Below, in pieces: positions 33,148 through 42,649 of a stretch of DNA of 46,371 nucleotides. The translations under genes and the position numbers were made by a program. Under the pieces are notes generated by a model that was given only the letters and a program-made list of their open reading frames with translations, was not told the origin of the DNA and did not search any database. This DNA comes from Gammaproteobacteria bacterium (GTDB lineage: Bacteria > Pseudomonadota > Gammaproteobacteria > DSM-16500): positions 423 through 46,793 of the forward strand of contig JABDDD010000011.1 in assembly GCA_013287765.1 (NCBI GenBank), in the 5' to 3' direction. How positions within the stretch are numbered: the first letter of the stretch is position 1; the number at the start of each line of letters is the position of its first letter.

Positions 33148-34470
33148 ATGTCTTTAACAGAAATTAAAATTATTGGGTTATCGAGTGTGGGTGGTGCTTT
33201 AGAATTCTTTGAGTTCACTATTTATGCTTTATTTGCCCAATACATTGGGGTAAATTTTTTTCCAAATACTAATTCCACCACTATGTTAATGACCACTTTT
33301 GGGGTGTATGCACTGGGATATTTGGCGCGACCCTTTGGAGGCATTCTATTTGGTCATTTAGGAGATAGATATGGTCGAAAAAATGCATTTACGCTTACTA
33401 TTTTGTTGATGGCGGTTGCTACTTTATTAATCGGTTGCCTGCCTACCTATCAATCTATCGGAATAAGTGCTCCCTTAATATTAATTTGCTTACGTTTAGT
33501 GCAAGGTTTTTCGGTAGGGGGAGAAATTGCTGGTGCAACAATATTTACTGCCGAGCATCTGCCGATGCAAAAGCGAGGATTGGGCATCGGTATTGTATTT
33601 ATGGGTATTACACTTGGCAATACGTTAGGCGGAATAGTCGGATTCATCTTAAATTATTATCTGGGTGATGCAGCGATGGTGGCGTGGGGATGGCGTTTAC
33701 CATTTTTAATTGGATTTATCTTAGGTATTTTTAGTTATCTCATTAGAAGAAACACCCTAGAAACACCTATATTTCAAGAAATGGAAGCTAAAAAAACATT
33801 AGAGCCTATTCCTTTAATTAAATTATTTAAAACTTTCCGTCAACCTATTTTGATTGGTATGATTTTAATGGCGATTTCCAGTACGATGATTAGTTTCTTT
33901 TTATATTTACCTGTTTATTTATCCAATTTTTTACATTTCAAAATGACCCAATCTTTTTTGCTGAATGTAACTAGCTTTTTGATTTTAGCTACTCTTACTG
34001 CAATATTTGGGGCGCTTTCTGATTATATAAATCGAAGAATTCTGGCTATAATCGGTTGTTTTATCATGGCTATTATTGGTTATATTGGATTTAATTTTTT
34101 TCTCGTTCCAAAAACCATAGACATTTTTATCTTTGTTTGTCTATTAGCGATAGGTGCAAGCTTCATTAACGGTTGTTATGCGCTTCTCATTGCAGAACTT
34201 TTCCCGCCGAATGTACGTTATTCAGGTATGGCGCTTAGCTATAGTGCAGGCGTTGCCCTTTTTGGCGGCTTTGGCCCATTAGCATTTACTTTTTTAACTA
34301 AAACTTTTAATAGCATACAAGCGCCCTATTATTATCTATTATTTTGTATTTTAATAACCCTATTTGCTTTGTTTTTTTATAAAAATTCTACTAATAAAAT
34401 AATTGAGTTAACAGACAATTGCGCTATGCCAGCTTACGCCGAAAAATTTTTACTCAATAAACATTCGTAG
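33148..34470 (+). CDS. MFS metabolite:H+ symporter (ProP-like)
   Basis: A 440-residue twelve-helix major facilitator. The N-terminal GLSSVGGALEFFEFTIYALF, the loop 2-3 signature GHLGDRYGRKNAF, LVQGFSVGGEIAGATIF and NIRY-type C-terminal sequence (LFPPNVRYSGMALSYSAG) place it in the metabolite:H+ symporter subfamily with ProP, KgtP and relatives. These import organic acids, betaines or amino acids; the substrate is not decided by sequence. Legionella and Coxiella encode many of these for host-derived nutrients. GGAAAG is six bases before the ATG. It ends 14 bases before the convergent orphan gene. Confidence 0.92.
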   Translation: MSLTEIKIIGLSSVGGALEFFEFTIYALFAQYIGVNFFPNTNSTTMLMTTFGVYALGYLARPFGGILFGHLGDRYGRKNAFTLTILLMAVATLLIGCLPTYQSIGISAPLILICLRLVQGFSVGGEIAGATIFTAEHLPMQKRGLGIGIVFMGITLGNTLGGIVGFILNYYLGDAAMVAWGWRLPFLIGFILGIFSYLIRRNTLETPIFQEMEAKKTLEPIPLIKLFKTFRQPILIGMILMAISSTMISFFLYLPVYLSNFLHFKMTQSFLLNVTSFLILATLTAIFGALSDYINRRILAIIGCFIMAIIGYIGFNFFLVPKTIDIFIFVCLLAIGASFINGCYALLIAELFPPNVRYSGMALSYSAGVALFGGFGPLAFTFLTKTFNSIQAPYYYLLFCILITLFALFFYKNSTNKIIELTDNCAMPAYAEKFLLNKHS

Positions 34471-34484
34471 GATAAGTTATTTTT

Positions 34485-35627
34485 TTAGCTACTAGTTGGA
34501 GAAGGTGGTTTTTTAAGTTTATCAGAAGTAGGTTCCTCAGTTTTCTTTTTAATTAGTTTAGTTCCTGTTTTTTTAGGAGAATATAATGCTAATTCACTTA
34601 AAGAAGGCTCTGTTAAGGTCGTAGGTATTTTCGGAGAAGTCGGTGTTGCAAGAGGTGTTTGCGCTTCACCGCCTGGTTTAGGAGTAAAGCCTTCTTGAGA
34701 AGCTGTTTTAATAAAAGTCTTTGTTTTTCCTTTCCAACCCCAACCACTAACGCGACTATGAGGATGAACTTTGGCATGATGATCAAGTGCAATAGACAAA
34801 TTATGAGTTGATACTTTCTTTCCCAAATTGGCTCCATGATATAGATGTATTACAAGCGCGCAAGCAATGGCATCATGCTTATTCCAATCTTGTTCATCAG
34901 AACAAATAATAGGTAAAATGTTTGCTAGTCCTAACTCTTCTACGGCAATTTTTAATTTTTCTAAACTTGCTCCAGTGATATCAAAACCTTCTTTCAAACA
35001 ATTAGCAACATCTTGCGAATAAGCTTTTTGCGTATTTTCAATATCTTCTTGTGTAATCACTCTAAGGGCTTCTACTTTCGAAGGTTTAAATTGGATGTTC
35101 TCTTGTTTACATACATCAGCAAGCTGAGCTGCATCTTTACTTAAAAAACCAAGTAGTAACATAAGATATTTTAGTCCATGTAGATATTGATAGTTTAGTG
35201 GGAACTGAAATTCCTCTTCTGTTCTTAACTGGTTATCTATAACAATCATTCGCAATTGCATGAATTCATCAGCTATTTTCGTCTTTTCTTCTGAAGAAGT
35301 TTCAGGATTGATATATTTAATTAAGAGTTTTAATTGGCTTTCTACATTTTTATTCATTCGCATTACTGGTGCATGGGATTTACCCCTGAAAATATAACGA
35401 TAAGTTTCAATCACTCTTCGGATTGTTTTTTGAGCCATATCATTATCTTCTATAAAATGCACGATAAAAGATAATTTACTATCAGATATTTTTCGTTCAC
35501 TTGTTTCAATACGAAGGTTTTTTTTAAGACCTTCGCGAAGAGGGGATTTTTTTATCTCCTTTGGTTGAGTGGATTCTTCTTCTGCAGAGATAGTTTTATC
35601 TTGGATTCGACGATCAGAGCTACTCAT
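34485..35627 (-). CDS. Unrecognised protein with disordered Pro/Ser/Thr/Lys tail
   Basis: A 380-residue cytosolic protein without signal peptide or membrane helix. Residues about 1-50 are charged and polar (SSSDRRIQDKTISAEEESTQ). A largely helical core (about 45-290) includes FIEDNDMAQKTIRRVIETYR, SSEEKTKIADEFMQLRMIV and CALVIHLYHGANLG, with a basic SGWGWKGKTKTF patch after it. The last ~80 residues are low-complexity (TPLATPTSPKIPTTLTEPSL, then TKLIKKKTEEPTSDKLKKPP). I recognise no domain. Size, solubility, orphan status and polar C-terminus fit a type IV effector pattern, but that is inference. ATG 35627 is preferred with AGGA 12 bases upstream; a TTG at 35639 directly abuts it. Confidence 0.7.
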   Translation of the reverse strand: MSSSDRRIQDKTISAEEESTQPKEIKKSPLREGLKKNLRIETSERKISDSKLSFIVHFIEDNDMAQKTIRRVIETYRYIFRGKSHAPVMRMNKNVESQLKLLIKYINPETSSEEKTKIADEFMQLRMIVIDNQLRTEEEFQFPLNYQYLHGLKYLMLLLGFLSKDAAQLADVCKQENIQFKPSKVEALRVITQEDIENTQKAYSQDVANCLKEGFDITGASLEKLKIAVEELGLANILPIICSDEQDWNKHDAIACALVIHLYHGANLGKKVSTHNLSIALDHHAKVHPHSRVSGWGWKGKTKTFIKTASQEGFTPKPGGEAQTPLATPTSPKIPTTLTEPSLSELALYSPKKTGTKLIKKKTEEPTSDKLKKPPSPTSS

Positions 35628-35893
35628 GAGATTAATCAATCCTGGTTGGCCATGTATATTATTTTACATCTTTTTTAAAAATAAGTCAAAAAGATAGCAG
35701 ATTTGCGATAGAACCTCATAACTAATTGATTCGTGTTAAAATAAAAACTTGTATCAATAACAATAACCACAAACACCATCCAAAGCAGCTAAAAGGGTTT
35801 AGTCTCAAGAAAAAAAAAATTAATTAACGACTTATTGACAAAAATAGGGAAAAATATCGAAGAAATTTGCAATATTTAATAACGAGGAAAATT

Positions 35894-37105
35894 ATGACTC
35901 AGACTCTCCAACTATCACAGCAACGAAAAAAATGGCTTATTTTAACTTTGCTTTTTTTATCGCCTCTTGTTGGAATGGCTGTTGATTTAATTGCGCCTTC
36001 CTTGCCAGCTATCGCATCAGGCCTTGGCGCTTCCAATAAACTGACCAAAGATATTATTTCAATTTATCTTTTGGGATACGCCTTAGGCAATTTTTTCATC
36101 GGATTTTTAACCGATGCATTAGGAAGGCAAAAGTTAATGCGTATAGCGCTAATAGGCGTTGTTATCGCAAGTATTATTCCTATATTTTCTTCTACTATTC
36201 AAATGTTGTTGCTATCAAGACTTTTACAAGGAATGATGCTAGGAAGTGTTGCCGTATTATGCAGAGCAATTTACACTGACATTTTATCCTCAACTGAAAT
36301 CGTACGCTTTAGCGCTATTATGGCTGCAATGTGGGGACTTGGCCCTGTGATTGGCCCCATCATTGGTGGATATTTACAGCATTATTTTGGCTGGCAATCT
36401 AATTTTGTTTTTTTTGCATCATTGTCATTTTTAGAATTAATTATTATTTATTTTATTCTTCCAGAGACTCACTTTAATCGACATTCTTTAAATATTTATA
36501 CTATTAAAAGTAATTTTATTAAAGTCATTTCATGTCGCATATTTTTAGGAATGTCTCTCTTAATGGGATTTTCTTATTCATTCATGATTATTTTCAATAC
36601 GGCAGCACCATTTTTAATCCAAAATAAATTACATTATTCCGCTATATTTTATGGACATATGGCGTTTATTTTAGGATTAATCTTTTTAATTTCTACTATT
36701 TTCTGCCGTCATTTACAAAAGACATATAATTTAAATATTTTATTTTTATTTGTGATTAATATATCTTTTATGGTAACTATTTTAGCTGTCATATTGAGTT
36801 ACTTTTATTTTGAAAGCATTTATTTAATCATGTTTATTAGTATATTAATATTTTTCGCTACCGGTTTTATTTTTCCAATGTCAATGGGGAAGGGACTTTC
36901 GATGTTTCGTGGTATTTCTGGTACTGCAAGCGCAATTATGTTTCTAATTAATGTGCTTATTACTAGTGTCGCTTCATTTTTTACAAGTTTTATCAGTGTT
37001 AATACTGCTATTCCTTTAATGTGGATGTATTTTATTTTGATATTACTGAGCACCTTAGTGTATTGGATAATTAAATATCCTTTAGATCAGTCTGAGTATA
37101 ATTGA
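35894..37105 (+). CDS. MFS drug exporter, Bcr/CflA type
   Basis: A 403-residue twelve-helix transporter. Family features are DLIAPSLPAIASGLGA (helix 1 Asp and the LPAI motif), FIGFLTDALGRQKLMRI (loop 2-3 motif), RLLQGMMLGSVAVLCRAIYTD, and MWGLGPVIGPIIGGYL (motif C of drug antiporters). It should export amphipathic compounds such as antibiotics in exchange for H+. GAGG seven bases upstream decides for ATG 35894; an in-frame ATG at 35867 lies further upstream. It is divergent from the orphan gene at 34485-35627 with a 266-base shared upstream region. Confidence 0.9.
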   Translation: MTQTLQLSQQRKKWLILTLLFLSPLVGMAVDLIAPSLPAIASGLGASNKLTKDIISIYLLGYALGNFFIGFLTDALGRQKLMRIALIGVVIASIIPIFSSTIQMLLLSRLLQGMMLGSVAVLCRAIYTDILSSTEIVRFSAIMAAMWGLGPVIGPIIGGYLQHYFGWQSNFVFFASLSFLELIIIYFILPETHFNRHSLNIYTIKSNFIKVISCRIFLGMSLLMGFSYSFMIIFNTAAPFLIQNKLHYSAIFYGHMAFILGLIFLISTIFCRHLQKTYNLNILFLFVINISFMVTILAVILSYFYFESIYLIMFISILIFFATGFIFPMSMGKGLSMFRGISGTASAIMFLINVLITSVASFFTSFISVNTAIPLMWMYFILILLSTLVYWIIKYPLDQSEYN

Positions 37106-37287
37106 TAGTTAATTATCAAGAAAATATCTTTGAAAATTGTTTTAAATTTATTTTCATCTAATTTATCAGCCTCTTCCAGTTTGCTCATAACAATCAAGTT
37201 GTATATACTAATAAAATAGCAAATCATTTGCATGTTTTAAATGATGGGAATGTAAGAAAATTTTATAATTTCAAGGAGCGAATTATC

Positions 37288-38391
37288 ATGAAAAAGCTAA
37301 AGAAATGTTTACTCTTAGTTGCTATTTTTTCAATGTTTAATATAAGTTATACTGCCTCTGCTTGTACTGATGTCATGGTAAAAGCTGAAGATGGATCCAT
37401 CATTATTGGTCGTAGTTTAGAATTTTCTTTAGATTTTCATTCAAATATAAGAAGCTCTCCTGAAGGTCGTTCATTTACCACTGTTACGCAGAATGGTGCA
37501 TCAGCTATGTCCTGGAAAGCAAAATATGGTTATGTTTATCTTGATGGCTTAAGCATCGACACCGTTGTTGATGGCATGAACGAAGTCGGTTTGAGTTTTG
37601 GCGAATTATTATTTCCAGGTTTCGCAAGCTATCCTGACATACCAGCAGGTCATGAGAGTCAAGCATTACCTTATATGAGTTTTGGGGACTGGGTGCTCGG
37701 TAATTTCAAAACTGTTAGTGAAGTACGTCAGGCATTATCCAATGTATACCCTTATTTGAACTTAGAGCCTTCTCTTGGCGCAATGACATTTCCTGTGCAC
37801 TATATCATTACTGACGCATCAGGCAAAGGAATTGTAGTGGAATATAATAATAAAAAAATGCATATTTTTGATAGTATCGGTATCATGACTAATTCACCAA
37901 CCTATGACTGGCAAACAACCAATTTAAAAAACTATCTTAATCTATCACCATTAAATCCTTCTTCCGTTGCAGTCAACGGTGAAGTATTTGCTGTAACAGG
38001 TCAAGGCTATGGTATGGTTGGTATTCCTGGTGATATAAGTCCCCCATCACGCTTTGTTAAAACAGCTATTTACGCCCATGTGGCATTGACTACAAAAAAT
38101 GCAGTCAATGCATTAAATATGGCAGAACATTTAATGAATAATGTAGACATCCCTCAGGGAATTGCTCGCGAACCACAGAGTGGAAAATATATCAATGATA
38201 TTACTCAATGGGTGGTTTTCAAAGATTTAACTAATAAAGTTTTTTATTATCGTACTTATAATGATTTATCCTTGCATGCTGTTAAATTTTCAAAAATTAA
38301 TTTGTCTGAAAATGCGCCTCGCTTTAGTATGCCAATTGCAAGTTTGGAATATGTAAATGATGTTTCTGAGCAATTTATAAAATCAAAATGA
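37288..38391 (+). CDS. Exported choloylglycine hydrolase/penicillin V acylase family enzyme
   Basis: A 367-residue linear-amide C-N hydrolase of the Ntn superfamily. The signal peptide (MKKLKKCLLLVAIFSMFNIS then YTASA) ends exactly before Cys26, which becomes the N-terminal nucleophile in CTDVMVKAEDG. Supporting motifs are IIGRSLEF (Arg), DGMNEVGLSF (Asp), and later MTNSPTYDWQ (Asn/Tyr). The family includes bile-salt hydrolases, penicillin V acylases and acyl-homoserine-lactone acylases; Gram-negative exported members fit the latter better than intestinal bile hydrolysis. AAGGAG nine bases upstream supports ATG 37288. Located 159 bases before the signalling pair, it may be in a separate unit. 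Confidence 0.92.
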   Translation: MKKLKKCLLLVAIFSMFNISYTASACTDVMVKAEDGSIIIGRSLEFSLDFHSNIRSSPEGRSFTTVTQNGASAMSWKAKYGYVYLDGLSIDTVVDGMNEVGLSFGELLFPGFASYPDIPAGHESQALPYMSFGDWVLGNFKTVSEVRQALSNVYPYLNLEPSLGAMTFPVHYIITDASGKGIVVEYNNKKMHIFDSIGIMTNSPTYDWQTTNLKNYLNLSPLNPSSVAVNGEVFAVTGQGYGMVGIPGDISPPSRFVKTAIYAHVALTTKNAVNALNMAEHLMNNVDIPQGIAREPQSGKYINDITQWVVFKDLTNKVFYYRTYNDLSLHAVKFSKINLSENAPRFSMPIASLEYVNDVSEQFIKSK

Positions 38392-38550
38392 ACTGATATG
38401 AATGAGCCTGCTGCCTAGTGGGCACATTCTAAGAACTAAGAAAAAGAAGTTATTAAACATAATATTACAATTAATCAATAAGTTAAAAGTAAGTTAAGGA
38501 GAACTAAAAGGAGTATAATATTATTAAGATGTAACTAAAAGGACGCGCAT

Positions 38551-40449
38551 ATGAGTAATCAATTAAATAATCAATGCGATTTTAGAATTTTGGTTATTGA
38601 TGATAATTCTTCTATCCAGGATGATTTTCGTAAAATCCTGACTAAAGTTCAATCCGATTCGGAATTAGATAAGTTAAGCTTAAATTTATTTAGCATAAAA
38701 CAACCTGAAAACAATTTAGCATTGCCACATTTTGAAATTACCACTGCCTCTCAAGGCCAAGAGGGTGTGGCTTTAATTAAAAAATCTTTGGAGGAAAAAA
38801 AGCCTTTTTCTCTAGCATTTGTAGATATTCGTATGCCACCTGGATGGGATGGAATAGAAACCATTAAATATATTTGGGAACTCGATCAAGATATACAAAT
38901 TGTTATTTGCACAGCCTATTCTGATTATTCTTGGGAAGAAACCGTAGAACATTTAGGAAAAAAAGATAATTTACTTATTTTAAAAAAACCATTCGATCAT
39001 ATAGCGGTTCGTCAATTGGCCTGTGCACTCACCACAAAATGGCAATTATTTCGTGAAACAAAACAATATACCTCTATGCTTGAAAAAGAAGTGGAAAATA
39101 CTACCGAAACGCTTGAACAAACTTTAGGAAAATTAAAGTTTCAAGCAACACATGATGCTTTAACTCGTTTACCAAATCGTTTAATGTTACTAGAAAATAT
39201 TCGAAATATTATTAAAAAATCAGACGAAAGTCATACGATATTTGCTTTAATATTTTTAGATTTGGATCGCTTCAAATTAGTAAATGATAGCTTAGGTCAT
39301 GCGGTGGGAGATGACTTATTAAAACTTACCTCGGATCGATTACATAATATTTTACGAAAAGACGATATTTTAGCTCGCCTAGGTGGTGATGAATTTGTAA
39401 TCGTTTTAGCAGATATCAATAATGAAGAAGCTGTGATTAATAAAGCGCGTACCATTTTAAAAGTATTTCAAGAACCTTTTCACATAGCAAATCGAAAAGT
39501 CAACGTTACCTCAAGCATGGGCATTAGTTTTTATCCTAAAGATGGTACCTCTATCGATATATTAATGCGTAATGCCGATTCTGCGATGTATCATGCAAAA
39601 GAATTAGGTTCGAATAACTTTCAATTTTATGAAAAAGAAATGAATGCACACACTTTAGAAAAACTAGAACAAGAAGTCCAGTTACGTGAAGCAATCGTCA
39701 ATCAAGAATTTTTTTTAGTGTATCAACCTCAATTTGATTTTTTGGAAGATAAAATTGTGGCAGTTGAAGCATTGCTTCGCTGGAACCATCCTACCAGAGG
39801 AGTGTTAACGCCCATTGATTTTCTCCCCTTAGTTGAAGAAACTGGCCTCATTGTCCCGATTGGTGAATGGGTATTACGTACCGCCTGCTTACAAAATGTA
39901 GCATGGCAAAAACAAGGTTATTCTCCTATTCGAGTGACAGTCAATGTTACAACACAACAATTTAAGCAACAAAATTTGGTTAATTTAATTAAAAATGTTT
40001 TAGAAGAAACGGGGTTAGAATCAAAATATTTAGAACTTGAATTAACTGAAAATGTCATTATTAGTAGTACAGAAATAATGGATACTATCACAAAATTAAA
40101 AAAATTAGGAATCTTTATTGCTATTGATGATTTTGGTACGGGTTATTCGAGTTTAGGTTATCTGAAAAAAATTCCCTTAGATAGATTAAAAATTGATAGT
40201 TCTTTTATTGAAGAAATTCATAATAAGGGGGATGATAATGTCATTATACGCGCAGTGATTGCGCTCGCTAAAAGTTTAAACTTAGAAGTTTTAGCAGAAG
40301 GAGTTGAAAATAAAAATCAATTAGATTTTTTAAAAGAATATAAATGTGGAGAAATTCAGGGTTACTTTTTCAGTAAACCATTGACTGTGGACGAATTAAC
40401 AACGTTTTTTAAAGATCCTTCTCAAAAAAAACTTGTCACAAATTCGTAG
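38551..40449 (+). CDS. Response regulator with GGDEF and EAL domains
   Basis: A 632-residue cytosolic protein with domains in the order receiver (about 10-165), coiled linker (about 175-200), GGDEF (about 200-360) and EAL (about 370-620). In the receiver the acidic pair is VIDDNS, the phosphate acceptor is Asp92 (FVDIRMPPGWDG), and CTAY and LKKPF complete the switch. GGDEF is intact (residues 278-282), and FLDLDRFK and DSLGH are also normal. EALLRW (406-411), ELTENV, DDFGTGYSSL and AEGVEN are all present, so both cyclase and phosphodiesterase activity are possible. AAGGA precedes the ATG. The MHYT kinase gene starts nine bases after its stop and is probably its cognate kinase. Confidence 0.95.
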   Translation: MSNQLNNQCDFRILVIDDNSSIQDDFRKILTKVQSDSELDKLSLNLFSIKQPENNLALPHFEITTASQGQEGVALIKKSLEEKKPFSLAFVDIRMPPGWDGIETIKYIWELDQDIQIVICTAYSDYSWEETVEHLGKKDNLLILKKPFDHIAVRQLACALTTKWQLFRETKQYTSMLEKEVENTTETLEQTLGKLKFQATHDALTRLPNRLMLLENIRNIIKKSDESHTIFALIFLDLDRFKLVNDSLGHAVGDDLLKLTSDRLHNILRKDDILARLGGDEFVIVLADINNEEAVINKARTILKVFQEPFHIANRKVNVTSSMGISFYPKDGTSIDILMRNADSAMYHAKELGSNNFQFYEKEMNAHTLEKLEQEVQLREAIVNQEFFLVYQPQFDFLEDKIVAVEALLRWNHPTRGVLTPIDFLPLVEETGLIVPIGEWVLRTACLQNVAWQKQGYSPIRVTVNVTTQQFKQQNLVNLIKNVLEETGLESKYLELELTENVIISSTEIMDTITKLKKLGIFIAIDDFGTGYSSLGYLKKIPLDRLKIDSSFIEEIHNKGDDNVIIRAVIALAKSLNLEVLAEGVENKNQLDFLKEYKCGEIQGYFFSKPLTVDELTTFFKDPSQKKLVTNS

Positions 40450-40458
40450 GAGTGAATT

Positions 40459-42078
40459 ATGCTAGCTAATTTTTTTCAATTAGGCCCTATTCCTGCGAAT
40501 GAAATGATTGGAAATTATAATATTAACTTAGTTATTCTTTCTTATGTTGTTGCAACCTTTGCATCCTATATTGCGCTTGATTTAACAAACCGTCTACGAG
40601 ATGTCAATAACACGCAATTGAGTAGCTTACTTTGGCTGTGTGGTGGTGCATTTGCCATGGGCGCAGGTATTTGGTCTATGCATTTTATTGGCATGTTAGC
40701 ATTTACTATGCCAGGAATGTCCATGATGTTTGAAATTGGCTGGACCCTCGTTTCTCTGGTTGTTGCTATTTTAGCTTCGGGTTTTGCACTTTTTTTACTT
40801 AAAACTAAAAAAATTGATGTGCTGCATTTAGTTTTGGGTGGAATTGTGTTTGGAATTGCCATAGCATCCATGCACTATATTGGAATGCATGCTATGCAAA
40901 ATATGGTCGACATTCATTATTTACCTAGTATTTTTTTCCTTTCTATTCTGATTGCAATTATAGCATCAGAAGCAGCTTTATATTTAGCATTAAAGAGTAG
41001 CCAAGTGATCTCTAGTATGCGATTTAAACTTAAATTTATTAGTGCTTTTATTATGGGAGCAGCCATTTGCGGTATGCACTATACAGGAATGGCGGCAGCT
41101 GTTTTTACTCCACAACCCATGATAGACATGAATCATGTTATTCTAAATCCACCCATTCTAGCCATTAGCATAGCAGGGATCACTTTTTTAATTTTAGGTA
41201 TTGCAGTATTGATTTCAACGCATAAAGAAGCGCAAAATCAAAAAATGCTTGCTTTTGCTAGACAAGCAGGCATGGCAGAAGTTGCAGCCACTGTGTTACA
41301 TAATGTAGGAAATGTATTGAATACTGTTAATATTTCAGCTGCTATGATTTCCGAACAAATTAATAAATCAAAGTTATCTGAATTATCACTTTTAGATAAA
41401 TTACTTTCTGAACATCTTGATGATTTACCTGACTTTTTAACTAAAGACTCTAGAGGTTCTCAATTACCTGCTTATTTAAAATTATTAGCAGAATATTGGG
41501 CGAAAGAGCAAGTAATTTTAAAACAAGAAATTGACATGTTAATTAAAAATATTCAACATATTAGAACTATTATTTCAATGCAACAAGAATTAAGTAAACT
41601 AAAAAAAATAGAAGATATTGTTGATATTGCTGCAACAATTAAAGAAGCTTTGTTTATCACAGGCCTTGACAATAACTTAGAAATTTTGATTGAAAAAGAA
41701 TATAAAAATTTAAAACCGATTATGGTAGACAAAGTCAAATTATTACAAATCATTGTTAATCTCTTACATAATGCAAAAGAATCTATAAAAGAACATACTA
41801 ATTTGCAAAAAATAATTAAAATAAACCTGGATTTTACTAATTCCAAGCAGGATAAATTTTTTATTTTAATATCTGATAATGGAATAGGAATCCCTGCAAA
41901 AAATCTGACAAATATTTTTGCCTATGGATTTACCACCAAAAAAGACGGCCATGGTTTTGGCTTACATTCTTGTGCTATTGCGGCTAAAGAAATGGGCGGT
42001 GCCATTATAGTCACAAGCGATGGCATCGGCAAAGGAGCACAATTTAAAATAGAATTACCTTATAAACTGCCACATTAA
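40459..42078 (+). CDS. MHYT-domain membrane histidine kinase
   Basis: A 539-residue inner-membrane kinase. The N-terminal ~260 residues contain seven helices with three MHYT-type motifs: SMHFIGMLAF, SMHYIGMHAM and GMHYTGMAAA. These His/Met/Tyr motifs are proposed to bind copper and sense oxygen, CO or NO. After the membrane part comes AEVAATVLHNVGNVLNTVN with candidate phospho-His281 in a non-HisKA context, then an HATPase domain with NLLHNAKESI (N box), DNGIGIP (G1), FAYGFTTK (F) and GHGFGLH (G2). AGGAG overlaps the stop codon of the preceding regulator gene, indicating translational coupling. I infer it phosphorylates that receiver in response to redox or gas signals. Confidence 0.92.
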   Translation: MLANFFQLGPIPANEMIGNYNINLVILSYVVATFASYIALDLTNRLRDVNNTQLSSLLWLCGGAFAMGAGIWSMHFIGMLAFTMPGMSMMFEIGWTLVSLVVAILASGFALFLLKTKKIDVLHLVLGGIVFGIAIASMHYIGMHAMQNMVDIHYLPSIFFLSILIAIIASEAALYLALKSSQVISSMRFKLKFISAFIMGAAICGMHYTGMAAAVFTPQPMIDMNHVILNPPILAISIAGITFLILGIAVLISTHKEAQNQKMLAFARQAGMAEVAATVLHNVGNVLNTVNISAAMISEQINKSKLSELSLLDKLLSEHLDDLPDFLTKDSRGSQLPAYLKLLAEYWAKEQVILKQEIDMLIKNIQHIRTIISMQQELSKLKKIEDIVDIAATIKEALFITGLDNNLEILIEKEYKNLKPIMVDKVKLLQIIVNLLHNAKESIKEHTNLQKIIKINLDFTNSKQDKFFILISDNGIGIPAKNLTNIFAYGFTTKKDGHGFGLHSCAIAAKEMGGAIIVTSDGIGKGAQFKIELPYKLPH

Positions 42079-42124
42079 TTTTGTCTATACCCATTACACC
42101 TGAAGATGCGAATGTAAATAAAAT

Positions 42125-42220
42125 GTAGGGTGGGTAAAGCGGATGTTTTTTATCCGCGTGCCCACCAAAAAGAGTTGATTATATTTGGTGGGCACGCAAA
42201 AAACGCTTTGCCCACCCTAC
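42125..42220. repeat. 96-bp MITE/REP-like imperfect palindrome
   Basis: Outer arms GTAGGGTGGGTAAAGCG (42125-42141) and the complement of GTAGGGTGGGCAAAGCG (ending 42220) enclose an inner stem GCGTGCCCACCAAA / TTTGGTGGGCACGC and a 14-base loop. The GC-rich sequence stands out from the AT-rich surroundings. GTAGGGTGGG... / GTGCCCACC elements are found repeatedly between genes of many proteobacteria. No transposase or target duplication is visible. Lying between convergent genes, it could also serve as a bidirectional transcript end. Confidence 0.75.
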
Positions 42221-42230
42221 CTCTTTATTA

Positions 42231-42644
42231 TTAGACGGGCGTGTGTCGTAATGATTTAATGTTTGCTTGTTTTTTTTTGTTAGTTAACCTGCGTTCTTTA
42301 GAGGCAAATGTTGGCTTAGTTTTTTTTCTTTTTTTGGGGGGAATGGCCACTTGCTCAATTAATGCAGACAATCGATTTAACGCATCTTGTTTATTACGGT
42401 TTTGTGTACGAAAACGCGAGGCTTTAATGATGATTTCACCTTTCGTGGTGAGTTTTTTTCTCTGACTGATTAATAGACGCATCCGCAGATCTTCAGGAAT
42501 AGAACTTGCTTGCATCACATTAAAACGCAAGACAACAGCGGTCGCAACTTTATTGACATTTTGTCCTCCAGGTCCTGGGGAGCGAATAAAAGTAATCTCC
42601 ATGTCTGCTTCATCCAATTGAATATTAGGCGATATTTTTATCAT
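42231..42644 (-). CDS. arfB: Alternative ribosome-rescue factor ArfB (YaeJ)
   Basis: A 137-residue codon-independent peptidyl-tRNA hydrolase that rescues ribosomes stalled at mRNA ends. The catalytic GGQ is in FIRSPGPGGQNVNKVAT, followed by AVVLRFNV and RLLISQRKKLT. The basic C-terminal tail (PPKKRKKTKPTFASKERRLT then NKKKQANIKSL) enters the empty mRNA channel in characterised homologues. ATG 42644 lies five bases after the mltB stop and is preferred; a longer frame opens at TTG 42662 inside mltB. Likely an operon with mltB by proximity, though functions are unrelated. Confidence 0.95.
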   Translation of the reverse strand: MIKISPNIQLDEADMEITFIRSPGPGGQNVNKVATAVVLRFNVMQASSIPEDLRMRLLISQRKKLTTKGEIIIKASRFRTQNRNKQDALNRLSALIEQVAIPPKKRKKTKPTFASKERRLTNKKKQANIKSLRHTPV

Positions 42645-42649
42645 TGTTT

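Noticed and set aside
40566-40871. 101-residue minus-strand frame opposite the MHYT kinase
   Set aside because: Antisense shadow of the membrane-helix coding region.
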